The translations under genes were made by a program, and so were the position numbers. This document shows positions 1 through 6,646 of a stretch of DNA of 24,415 nt, piece after piece. The notes beneath the pieces were generated by a model. That model was not told the DNA's origin, did not search any database, and saw only the letters and a program-made list of their open reading frames with translations. Source of the stretch: Negativicutes bacterium. Lineage in GTDB: Bacteria; Bacillota_C; Negativicutes; Acidaminococcales; Acidaminococcaceae. The stretch spans positions 1 through 24,415 of the forward strand of contig RZYP01000022.1 in assembly GCA_009930275.1 (NCBI GenBank), read 5' to 3'. The number at the start of each line of letters is the position of its first letter. The stretch's first letter is position 1.

Positions 1-117
1 TCGGTTTTCTAAATGACCTAACCCCGGAGATCCCTCACGTTCGTTCGGGATGACAAACATGGGGATTCGCGATGATATCTCTATTGTCATTCCGACGGCT
101 CCAGCCGAGGAATCTCG
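1..117. repeat. Palindromic repeat copy A with tail of a preceding copy
   Basis: Bases 1-26 match 538-563 with two differences, so they are the tail of another unit cut by the window edge. Bases 27-117 match 450-540 with only two differences (positions 39 and 49). The unit is a left arm (27-55, GAGATCCC...GGGATGACA), a 29-base centre (56-84) and a right arm (85-116, TGTCATTCC...GGAATCTC). The right arm is an imperfect reverse complement of the left arm. Each arm can also fold on itself: ATCCC pairs with GGGAT in the left arm, and TTCC with GGAA in the right arm. The right arm ends 4 bases from the stop codon of the GIY-YIG gene. Confidence 0.9.
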
Positions 118-120
118 CTT

Positions 121-399
121 TCACCAGTCTTTAGATAAATCGCTCCATGTTGGATTCATCATATTAATCAATTTACACTTTTTCTCTCTACGCCATCCCT
201 TTATTTCTTTTTCTCGTCTTATTGCTGATTTAATATCTGTTGTTGTATCATAATAGACCAATTTATTTACATTGTATTTTTCAGCAAACCCTGTTGTTAA
301 ACTATTTCTATGTTCCCATAATCTACGTTCAAGATTATTGGTAACTCCCGTATAAAGAACATTATTAGCTTTATTTGTGAGAATATAAACATAATACAA
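121..399 (-). CDS. Small GIY-YIG nuclease domain protein
   Basis: This 92-residue protein is a stand-alone GIY-YIG domain of the UPF0213/COG2827 type, whose members are usually 80-100 residues. Visible motifs are YVYILTN near the N-terminus (the GIY strand), YTGVTNNLERRLWEH (the YIG strand and the helix with the conserved Arg), then FAEKYNVNKLVYYD and AIRREKEIKGWRREKK. The C-terminus NPTWSDLS is typical of the family. The start is TTG at 399: an in-frame TAA lies directly before it, and GAGG sits about nine bases upstream. The family's structure implies DNA phosphodiester cleavage, but the cellular role of these short members is not established. The gene lies inside a palindromic repeat array, with repeats on both sides, and its stop almost touches repeat copy A. 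A mobile or repeat-linked role is inference. Confidence 0.88.
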   Translation of the reverse strand: MYYVYILTNKANNVLYTGVTNNLERRLWEHRNSLTTGFAEKYNVNKLVYYDTTTDIKSAIRREKEIKGWRREKKCKLINMMNPTWSDLSKDW

Positions 400-449
400 T
401 TATACTCGCCTCTAAAAAATACTTTTTAACTAAATTGAAAAAACAACCT

Positions 450-563
450 GAGATCCCTCACATTCGTTCGGAATGACAAACATGGGGATTCGCGATGATA
501 TCTCTATTGTCATTCCGACGGCTCCAGCCGAGGAATCTCGGTTTTCTAAATGACCTAAACTCG
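450..563. repeat. Palindromic repeat copy B, full 114-bp unit
   Basis: This is a complete unit: left arm 450-478, centre 479-507, right arm 508-539 and a 24-base linker 540-563. The next unit begins immediately at 564, which gives the 114-bp period. The left arm has GGAAT where copies A and C have GGGAT, so its small stem carries one mismatch. It is otherwise nearly identical to copy A. The repeat lies between the GIY-YIG gene and the end of the glycan locus. Confidence 0.9.
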
Positions 564-592
564 GAGATCCCTCACATTCGTTCGGGATGACA
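564..592. repeat. Partial repeat copy C (left arm only)
   Basis: This is a third left arm, identical to the left arm of copy A except for the base at the A39-equivalent position. It has the intact ATCCC/GGGAT stem. The centre and right arm are missing: after ATGACA the sequence changes to AAATGGGGACGG. The array has therefore been cut or overwritten here by unrelated sequence. Confidence 0.85.
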
Positions 593-625
593 AATGGGGA
601 CGGTTCTTTTTGGACACCCGTTGTC
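593..625. repeat. Possible end fragment of another repeat family
   Basis: The stretch TGGGGACGGTTCTTTTTG followed by GACACC resembles, from memory, a dispersed repeat often seen near REP-associated tyrosine transposase (Y1/IS200-like) genes in Firmicutes. No such transposase is in the window. A short GACA/TGTC inverted repeat (loop CCCGT) follows, just downstream of the last glycan gene, but it lacks a T-tract, so it is not a convincing terminator. The repeat assignment is memory-based and needs a database search. Confidence 0.35.
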
Positions 626-1570
626 TCATTTTATGCTCTTGAAATAGGCAATAGTTCTTGCCAGACCTTCGTCCAGCATTATCTTTGGTTCCCAGTTAAG
701 ATTTTTCTTAGCAAGAGATATAACTGGTCGTCTCCGCGGTGGGTCATCTGGCGGTAAATCGTCAAAGATTAGTGAGGAAGAACTTCGAGTCAACGCAATA
801 ATTTTCTTTGCAAATTCCAGAATTGTAACCTCTTCAGGATTTCCAAGGTTAACGGGGCCAATAAAAGAATCGTCCGTGGCCATCATTTTAATTATTCCGT
901 CAATTAAATCATCAACATAGCAAAAGCTTCTTGACTGAGAACCGTCACCATACATAGTAATATCTTTATTTTTCATTGCTTGCATTATGAAGTTGGATAT
1001 GACGCGCCCGTCGCGCGGGTCCATATTCGGACCATAGGTATTAAAAATGCGAACAACCTTTATTTTCGCGCCGTACATACGATGGTAATCAAAAAGCAAG
1101 GACTCTGCACAACGTTTACCTTCGTCATAACATGAGCGGATACCGATTGGGTTAACGTTACCGCGGTAATTTTCCACTTGCGGGTGTACTTCCGGTTCGC
1201 CGTATACTTCGCTTGTACTCGCCTGCAATAGCTTGGCATTGCATCTTCGGGCCAATTCCAACATGTTGATAATGCCAAATACACTGGTTTTCGTTGTATA
1301 AACAGGATCTTTCTGATATTGTAATGGACTTGCGGGGCAAGCAAGATTATAGATTTCATCTACCGTAAAATCTGACGGTAACGGGTTGATGATATCATGC
1401 TCCAATAACTTGAATTTCTCATTATTAAGCAACTTCTCAATATTTTTCTTATGCCCTGTGAAAAAATTGTCTAAACAAATAACCTCATGCGCAGCGTTTG
1501 CTACTAACAAGGCTCTGCAGAGATTGGAGCCCAAAAATCCCGCGCCTCCGGTAACAAGTATTTTCTTCAT
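626..1570 (-). CDS. uxs: UDP-glucuronate decarboxylase (UDP-xylose synthase)
   Basis: This 314-residue extended short-chain dehydrogenase/reductase converts UDP-glucuronate to UDP-xylose with bound NAD. It shows the Rossmann motif TGGAGFLGS (residues 7-15), the catalytic Thr-Ser-Glu of STSEVYG (about 118-124) and YDEGKR (148-153) with the catalytic Tyr and Lys. [10 protein letters not shown] and the [20 protein letters not shown] stretch are typical of UXS1-type enzymes. The length matches bacterial UXS. ATG at 1570 follows AAGGAAAG. It is the last gene of the locus, 28 bases after the DUF362 gene. No UDP-glucose dehydrogenase, which would make its substrate, is in the window, so that gene must lie elsewhere. 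A UDP-GlcNAc or UDP-glucose 4-epimerase is less likely because of the UXS-specific motifs. Confidence 0.9.
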   Translation of the reverse strand: MKKILVTGGAGFLGSNLCRALLVANAAHEVICLDNFFTGHKKNIEKLLNNEKFKLLEHDIINPLPSDFTVDEIYNLACPASPLQYQKDPVYTTKTSVFGIINMLELARRCNAKLLQASTSEVYGEPEVHPQVENYRGNVNPIGIRSCYDEGKRCAESLLFDYHRMYGAKIKVVRIFNTYGPNMDPRDGRVISNFIMQAMKNKDITMYGDGSQSRSFCYVDDLIDGIIKMMATDDSFIGPVNLGNPEEVTILEFAKKIIALTRSSSSLIFDDLPPDDPPRRRPVISLAKKNLNWEPKIMLDEGLARTIAYFKSIK

Positions 1571-1598
1571 TCATCTTTCCTTCGCTTCTTCAATTTGT

Positions 1599-2597
1599 TT
1601 ATCCTCTAATTATTAATCTCCGTTTTAAATAAATTAACATGGCTCTTAACATATCATACAAACTATCGAAAGAATAAATGCGATTCCCCCAGAAAGTAAG
1701 CCTACAACCAAGGCGCTGGCAAGCTATTGCCAAAGCATTTTTAATTCTTAAATTTGTATCAACTTTTTTAAATTTGTGTTGCACACTGATAGAAGGAACA
1801 ATATTTTTGCTATGGATCGTTTTTTCCAGCAACCTCAAATATGATATTTTATGAGCTTCCATTCCAATCGCACAGACTCCATTAACATCGGCTTCCAGCG
1901 CGGAATCAGAAAAAAGGTGCAAGCCAAGATCAACGGGGTCGCCATTTACCGGCCCATTGCGTTCCATTCCCACAAAACCATCAACAATATTAAGGTCCGG
2001 TCGAATAGCCAGAACCAAGTCGTGTATCACAGAATGCAGAAAAGGATGATTAACGGATTTATCCATATCAGGAAGACATCCGAATAGATTTTTACAAGCC
2101 CCGGTATAGCCTGTTATTGTATGAGTTTTGAGGTTGGACAAAGAAATCTTGAAGTCAGTTTCCACAAAAGTTTGCGACAACCATAGTTGTTTCTGTTTTT
2201 TATAGTGCAAAAAACTATCATCCTCTATTCTTACCAGCCTGTCCCGGGACAAATCAAGCAACCTTATTCTTTGCAGTTCTCTTTCATTAAGCTTTAGTGA
2301 GTAAGGCAAATTGAGCTTTTCAAATTTCAAATAGGCAAAAGCATGACAAGTACTGTCACTTTCGCAAATGTAAATTACAGAGTCGTTATTGATGCTGCAC
2401 AGATATTTAACCAAACTCTCAAGAAGACGCAAATCCGTAATTGCATGGCTTGCATCCTTGACTTTTGTCCGATAAACAAAATTAGGTTTAAGCGCAATCC
2501 TACGTGCAGCCTGGATTCTTTCTTCTATACCTAGCTGTCGGAATATATCTGCCCAGTCTTCATTATTCAACGAATATTTTTTACTAAAAGTAATCAT
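1599..2597 (-). CDS. DUF362 domain protein
   Basis: The 332-residue protein belongs to the DUF362 family (PF04015), whose biochemical function is unknown. Recognisable family segments are ALKPNFV near the N-terminus, ISLSNLKTHTITGYTGACKNLFG in the middle and LNIVDGFVGMERNGPVNGDPVDLG towards the C-terminus. There is no ferredoxin-type 4Fe-4S cysteine cluster of the kind fused to some members. The reading frame extends upstream to 2759, but ATG at 2597 (protein starting MITFSKKYS) is preferred. It has AGGCGGG upstream and leaves a 25-base gap to the preceding glycosyltransferase gene, whereas the longer frame would overlap that gene by more than 130 bases. Its position between glycosyltransferases and UDP-xylose synthase suggests a glycan-linked role, which is inference. 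Confidence 0.82.
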   Translation of the reverse strand: MITFSKKYSLNNEDWADIFRQLGIEERIQAARRIALKPNFVYRTKVKDASHAITDLRLLESLVKYLCSINNDSVIYICESDSTCHAFAYLKFEKLNLPYSLKLNERELQRIRLLDLSRDRLVRIEDDSFLHYKKQKQLWLSQTFVETDFKISLSNLKTHTITGYTGACKNLFGCLPDMDKSVNHPFLHSVIHDLVLAIRPDLNIVDGFVGMERNGPVNGDPVDLGLHLFSDSALEADVNGVCAIGMEAHKISYLRLLEKTIHSKNIVPSISVQHKFKKVDTNLRIKNALAIACQRLGCRLTFWGNRIYSFDSLYDMLRAMLIYLKRRLIIRG

Positions 2598-2622
2598 AAT
2601 TGCCCGCCTGCTTACTTTGCAA

Positions 2623-3303
2623 TTATTTATGCAGCCTCTGACGCAAAATAGCTGCATAATTATTGAACTGTCTTTCCTTGCTAAGAATGCCTGAATTATT
2701 AAGATGAATTCTGCGATGATGGATAACTTTTTCCACATTAACATACGGCAATCCTGCATCTCGGAATCTTACATGCCAATCAACTACTTCGCCATTTCTG
2801 TATTTAGGATTGAAAAGCCCTACAAAAGTTGGCAAAAATACTTTTCTTTGAAGCAAAGAACAGCCAGGCACTCTGCCAAACGAAGGTGTATCAATAATCC
2901 TGTGGCATTTTCTTTCTTCTTCTGTCAGCTCTGGCGAAAAAAAGTCAATCGTTTGGCCGAAGGATCCCACTGCCTCAGGCGCAGCTTCAAGTGCTTTCAT
3001 TAAGACCTCAAAAGCAAATGGTTCTATGATGTCGTCTGCATCAAACAAAAAAATGAAATCCGCATGGCTTTGTTTTATGCCTAGGTTTCGAGCAATGCCT
3101 GCTCCGCTGTTAGGTTGTTCAAAAACCTCAACACCAGTCATAGCTCGTGCAAAATCACCGCTGCCGTCAGTCGAGCCGTCATCAACAACGATTATTCTGT
3201 CAGGTTTTAAAGTTTGCTGCTTAATGCTTGCAACCGCTTCTGCCAAGTACTTTTTTGAATTAAACATAGGTATGATTATATCAATTGTTTTCTTTTCAGC
3301 CAT
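2623..3303 (-). CDS. Family 2 glycosyltransferase (GT-A)
   Basis: This compact 226-residue GT2 enzyme has the nucleotide-sugar fold at its N-terminus: IDIIIPMFNS, IVVDDGSTDGSG (Asp 41-42), the GAGIARNLGI segment and the metal-binding LFDADD (88-91). It has no membrane segment. Towards the C-terminus lie VDWHVRFRDAG and the motif HHRRIHLNNSGI; a matching RRIHxxN motif occurs in the upstream GT2. Its ATG overlaps the end of that upstream gene by 8 bases, so translation is probably coupled. The two may be tandem paralogues acting in sequence on the same acceptor. Donor and acceptor cannot be deduced. It sits directly downstream of the PqqD-like cassette and may belong to that functional unit. 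Confidence 0.9.
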   Translation of the reverse strand: MAEKKTIDIIIPMFNSKKYLAEAVASIKQQTLKPDRIIVVDDGSTDGSGDFARAMTGVEVFEQPNSGAGIARNLGIKQSHADFIFLFDADDIIEPFAFEVLMKALEAAPEAVGSFGQTIDFFSPELTEEERKCHRIIDTPSFGRVPGCSLLQRKVFLPTFVGLFNPKYRNGEVVDWHVRFRDAGLPYVNVEKVIHHRRIHLNNSGILSKERQFNNYAAILRQRLHK

Positions 3304-3982
3304 TTTTATTCCTCATTGCTCTCAACTTTTCCGCCAACATTTTCTGGCAGTTGTTGCCAAGCGGGTTAAGTCTCAGCGTCAGATTCTCCCCGTGTATTCT
3401 TCGGAAAGTCAATGTTTCATTTAGCAAGTAAGTGTTAGTCCCGCCAAGTCTTACCCTCATCACCCACTCTGTGTCCTCAGAATATTTAAGTTCTTCTTTA
3501 AAACCCCCGTTTTTGTGGAAAACCTCTTTCCTGATAAGTGCGCTTTGGATGGCAACCTTGACTTCTTGTTCACTGACAAAAATCGCCTTGGCATTTGTTT
3601 TGACATAATCATTGTCAAGAAAATTCTGTTGGCTGGTAAAGACTATGCCATATTCTCTGTTTTTTTCCATGAAATCAATCTGTTTGGAAAGTTTATCAAC
3701 CGCCCAGTAGTCATCTGCATCGATAAATGCCACATACTCACCCTTTGCCAATGCTAATCCTTTATTTCTGGCTGCGCTGACTCCGGCATTTTCCTGGTAA
3801 ACATACCTGACATCCGGATAAGACGCAACAATTGAGGCAGTGTCATCGGTCGAACCGTCATCTACTACAATAATTTCCAAATTTTTGTAAGTCTGTGCTA
3901 TCACGCTATCCAAACAAGCAGTAATGAATGATCCATAATTGAAAGTGGGTATTACAACTGAAATCAAAGGCTCAACATTCAT
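3296..3982 (-). CDS. Family 2 glycosyltransferase (GT-A)
   Basis: The 228-residue cytoplasmic GT2 starts PLISVVIPTFNYGSF and shows VVDDGSTDDT (Asp 41-42), GVSAARNKGLALAKGEYVAFIDADD (DADD at 88-91) and a later YSEDTEWVMRVRLGG helix likely holding the catalytic acid. The C-terminal RRIHGENLTLR resembles the RRIH motif of the next gene. The ATG at 3982 is two bases beyond the stop of the PqqD-like gene and is preceded by AAGGAG, which itself lies in the end of that gene. The arrangement indicates one transcript and coordinated expression. Substrate specificity is unknown. Some GT2 enzymes of this size transfer single sugars to lipid-linked oligosaccharides, and a peptide or protein acceptor is also possible given the neighbours. 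Confidence 0.9.
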   Translation of the reverse strand: MNVEPLISVVIPTFNYGSFITACLDSVIAQTYKNLEIIVVDDGSTDDTASIVASYPDVRYVYQENAGVSAARNKGLALAKGEYVAFIDADDYWAVDKLSKQIDFMEKNREYGIVFTSQQNFLDNDYVKTNAKAIFVSEQEVKVAIQSALIRKEVFHKNGGFKEELKYSEDTEWVMRVRLGGTNTYLLNETLTFRRIHGENLTLRLNPLGNNCQKMLAEKLRAMRNKNG

Positions 3983-3984
3983 TT

Positions 3985-4410
3985 CTACTGCTCCTTTATA
4001 TCGGGCAAATTAGGCCACCCTGTTTCTGGCGAGGCTTCATGCACCGGGTCACTCAAAAGCAGGTCCTGCATATCATCAAATTTTTCAAAAGAGATTTTGA
4101 AGCTATCAAATAAACCAGCTTCAGGCAGGTTTATTCTTTCCATCGGTGCAGTGGCAGATGACAATAATATCTTTTCCTCGTACAATGCATCAGCAAAGGC
4201 TGCCACATCTGCGAACAAGTTTTCCGGGCAACCCTTAATTTTTAAAAGTTCTTCCGCAATCGTCTGAGGTTCATAACCATTGCAAAGCAACTCAAAAACA
4301 GTTGCAGACAAGTGGTTTAGCGCGTAATAACTCCCATTAATTGAATTGATAATAATCCCTTGCCCGTCAGTGTTGTCATAAAAAATTTCATGATTGTTCA
4401 TTGTGTACAT
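3985..4410 (-). CDS. PqqD-like peptide-binding protein
   Basis: This 141-residue protein has a PqqD/RRE-type fold (PF05402) in its first 90 residues: GIIINSINGSYYALNHLSATVFELLCNGY, TIAEELLKIKG, then a helix ending in LYEEKILL. PqqD-like domains bind leader peptides or carry them to modifying enzymes. About 50 less conserved residues follow, with many acidic residues. ATG at 4410 is preferred over upstream GTG codons because GAGGAG lies eight bases before it. It overlaps the 3' end of the HprK-like gene by 23 bases. In known lasso-peptide and HPr-kinase-related systems a PqqD-like protein accompanies HprK-like and nucleotidyltransferase genes exactly as here. No clear peptide substrate gene is visible nearby. 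Confidence 0.8.
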   Translation of the reverse strand: MYTMNNHEIFYDNTDGQGIIINSINGSYYALNHLSATVFELLCNGYEPQTIAEELLKIKGCPENLFADVAAFADALYEEKILLSSATAPMERINLPEAGLFDSFKISFEKFDDMQDLLLSDPVHEASPETGWPNLPDIKEQ

Positions 4411-5458
4411 TGGCACCACTCCTCTTCAAGATGAAATTACGCAGACATTCAGCATTTTCTGCAAAATCATAAGATAATTGAAATTCATATATCGGGATAC
4501 CTTTGATACAGCGAAACACTTTGCTTAAAACTTTGGGATCCATCCAGCCTTCATTCTGTATTGTCGTCGATGCCGCAAGCGCCGTAGCTACCCGCATACC
4601 ATTTGCAGATGACTTGATGCACGGCTTTTCATAACCGACAACTGGATGAAGCAAGGCGCAAACTTCCATTTCTTTCACAAACAAGGACTTCAAAGCAGTT
4701 AAATCAATCAGCGTCTTATCGTTACGCTTCGGATCCCTGCCAATGACGCTTTCTGCAAATTCCGGCATGAGAGCCAACATGTCGGGATTGAGGTAGCCGG
4801 TCGAATAAACCAAAAGTGCTCTCCTTGCCTGTTGTGAAAACAAGACATAGTCATCGCCGGCAAATTCAAGTCCTCTGCTCAAAGCTGAAATGGCAGTTGT
4901 CGACTTACCACTGCCGCCGACGGCAACTAAGCCGACGCCTGTACCATTTAGCCCTACTACCGCGGCATGCACAAGCAGATACTCAGACATGTCCAGCGTC
5001 CACCAATGGAAAATCTGTCTGAATGGATGGCAGATATGCAAGAAGGGTAATTCCTTTTCTTCGTTAAGGCAATAGTATCCTTCTCTTCGTTCTTCGTCAA
5101 AGGCAGTAAAATATTTATTAGTGCCGTCAAACAGAAAAGGCAAAGACACCGATTCTTTAAAAAACAGACTGCCGCCGCGCCAAAGCATATCTTGAAGGAA
5201 AGGGCGGCAAAACGCGGGCTCCTTCTCACCGAAGTCCTCTGTCCAGACATAGATAGTAAGATCGCTTTTTTCCGGTTCTGGACACTCCAGGCAAGATACA
5301 GAAATAAGAAGACGTTCCTTTAAAGCACTTGTGCTGAAGCGAAGTTCCAGATACTTACCTCCCAAATTCAGCCAGGCTTTTTCTGAATGTCCTTGGCAAT
5401 CCGCCTTTAATGCCTCTGACCTTATTACTTCAAGTACTGTTTTCTTTGTTCCGGTCAT
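4388..5458 (-). CDS. HPr kinase-like P-loop protein
   Basis: The 356-residue protein has a C-terminal HPr-kinase/phosphorylase-like domain: LLVHAAVVGLNGTGVGLVAV leads into the Walker A motif GGSGKSTT (about 181-188), and GLEFAGDDYVLF carries the acidic pair (about 202-203). The N-terminal 150 residues are not those of true HprK, and no HPr or PTS gene is nearby, so a carbon-catabolite role is unlikely. Related kinases in lasso-peptide clusters phosphorylate the peptide C-terminus. NCBI-type families of HprK-related proteins are also known in polysaccharide contexts. ATG at 5458 shares ATGA with the stop of the upstream nucleotidyltransferase gene, implying translational coupling, and gives MTGTKKTVLEVI. 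A longer frame to 5533 would overlap heavily and lacks a ribosome site. The substrate is unknown. Confidence 0.82.
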   Translation of the reverse strand: MTGTKKTVLEVIRSEALKADCQGHSEKAWLNLGGKYLELRFSTSALKERLLISVSCLECPEPEKSDLTIYVWTEDFGEKEPAFCRPFLQDMLWRGGSLFFKESVSLPFLFDGTNKYFTAFDEERREGYYCLNEEKELPFLHICHPFRQIFHWWTLDMSEYLLVHAAVVGLNGTGVGLVAVGGSGKSTTAISALSRGLEFAGDDYVLFSQQARRALLVYSTGYLNPDMLALMPEFAESVIGRDPKRNDKTLIDLTALKSLFVKEMEVCALLHPVVGYEKPCIKSSANGMRVATALAASTTIQNEGWMDPKVLSKVFRCIKGIPIYEFQLSYDFAENAECLRNFILKRSGANVHNEQS

Positions 5459-6621
5459 GTCTGGGCACCTGACAATCGTCGCAGCCGCTTTCCAAACTGT
5501 TTGCCCTCTGACAAAAGGTAAGAAAGCAGACAATCAACTTGATATCTCTCATAAAGATATTTTTTATATCCTCTGTAGTCAATACCTTCTCCCAATGTCT
5601 TACCTGTTATGTAAAGATAAGTGCAATAAATTTTTTGGTAATGAAAAAGAAAACTTTTTTGAAGATAAAAGATCATAGTTGCAAAAACTTGCATGCGTCT
5701 CTTGTTGTACTCCCCATCTTTCTCCAGAAGTGCAAGCAGAGCATCTGTTTCTTGTTTTGCCAGCATGTTGCAGGAAGAAAGATCCCGGTAAAAAGTGAGC
5801 ATACAGATTATTTGCGGCATAACGCGAAAATGGTAACATGATGCAATGAAACCCTGCCAATCAAACTCCGGAGTATTAGTTAGAATCATCTTAGTGTCCA
5901 AAACCCATTTTTTGTTCCGGCCTTTTTGCCCTTCATTGCCCACAATATCAAAAAATTCGTGCAGCCAAAGCCCAAGCAGCATATCTTCCGGCCGCGGCAC
6001 AAAAACTTGCAGACCATAAAAATTGATTTTTATGGCTCTTTGCCAAATGATGTCCTCGCGTCTCTCGTTTCTGTAGCTTTCTTTTAAAATTATTCTGTGC
6101 AAATCAATACGGTGCTTCCCCTCTTTGCAAAAATCAATAGAGTGACCCGAATCCTTTCCTTGAAAACCCATCTTTTCTGCAATTCCGGCTGCTTCTGCAA
6201 AATATTCCGGCGGCACTGCCAGGTCGATGTCCTCCATCATTCTGAGTCCCAGACCCTTATAATAATTATGAGCCAGAACAATTCCCTTCAGCAGCATAAC
6301 CGGTATTCCAGCCTTCTCATACGCTTTGAGCAGCGGCAGAATTCCTGAAAGGTTAAGGCTGTTTTTGCACATTGACCATTTATGAATTCCTCTGATACGC
6401 ATATTCAAGTTACCGCCCGTAACAGCATCGCCGTTATGGGAAAGGAAAAAGGGCATCAAAGCTATTGACTCATGATCAAGGTCTTCGAACACAATTGATG
6501 CTAAAAATTCCTTGCAAGTTTTTGCTCGTTCCGCTCCTTCGGCAAAAATATTTCTTACAAGAAAAGTATCAGAATCTTGATAGCCCAGCAAGTATTTAAA
6601 ACCATCATAACTTAAAATCAA
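5455..6621 (-). CDS. Nucleotidyltransferase family protein (NTP_transf_5)
   Basis: The 388-residue protein matches the NTP_transf_5 family (PF14907). VMLLKGIVLAHNYY is followed by GLRMMEDIDLAV, giving the LKG motif (about 111-113) and the DID metal-binding pair (about 131 and 133). A third acidic residue is in RIDLHRI (about 173). These proteins are predicted to transfer a nucleotide or phosphate group; in some lasso-peptide clusters they work with an HprK-like kinase. The frame is open back to an ATG at 6696 inside the ABC gene. A TTG at 6621 is better supported: GGAGGG lies six bases before it, it leaves a 25-base gap to the ABC gene, and it begins MILSYDGFKYLL. The stop shares ATGA with the HprK-like gene. 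Confidence 0.82.
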   Translation of the reverse strand: MILSYDGFKYLLGYQDSDTFLVRNIFAEGAERAKTCKEFLASIVFEDLDHESIALMPFFLSHNGDAVTGGNLNMRIRGIHKWSMCKNSLNLSGILPLLKAYEKAGIPVMLLKGIVLAHNYYKGLGLRMMEDIDLAVPPEYFAEAAGIAEKMGFQGKDSGHSIDFCKEGKHRIDLHRIILKESYRNERREDIIWQRAIKINFYGLQVFVPRPEDMLLGLWLHEFFDIVGNEGQKGRNKKWVLDTKMILTNTPEFDWQGFIASCYHFRVMPQIICMLTFYRDLSSCNMLAKQETDALLALLEKDGEYNKRRMQVFATMIFYLQKSFLFHYQKIYCTYLYITGKTLGEGIDYRGYKKYLYERYQVDCLLSYLLSEGKQFGKRLRRLSGAQT

Positions 6622-6646
6622 AAAAATCCCTCCAGCAATTTCTTTC

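Noticed and set aside
50..253. Plus-strand ORF through the repeat and GIY-YIG gene
   Set aside because: It runs over the palindromic repeat and antisense to a recognised nuclease gene, with no protein family resemblance.
1..592. CRISPR array
   Set aside because: Units are 114 bp and repeat along their full length without unique spacers, and no cas genes are present.
593..625. Rho-independent terminator after uxs
   Set aside because: The GACA/TGTC stem is only four pairs and has no T-tract on the minus strand.
2598..2759. N-terminal extension of the DUF362 gene to 2759
   Set aside because: It overlaps the preceding GT2 gene by more than 130 bases, has unlike composition and lacks a ribosome site; ATG at 2597 has one.
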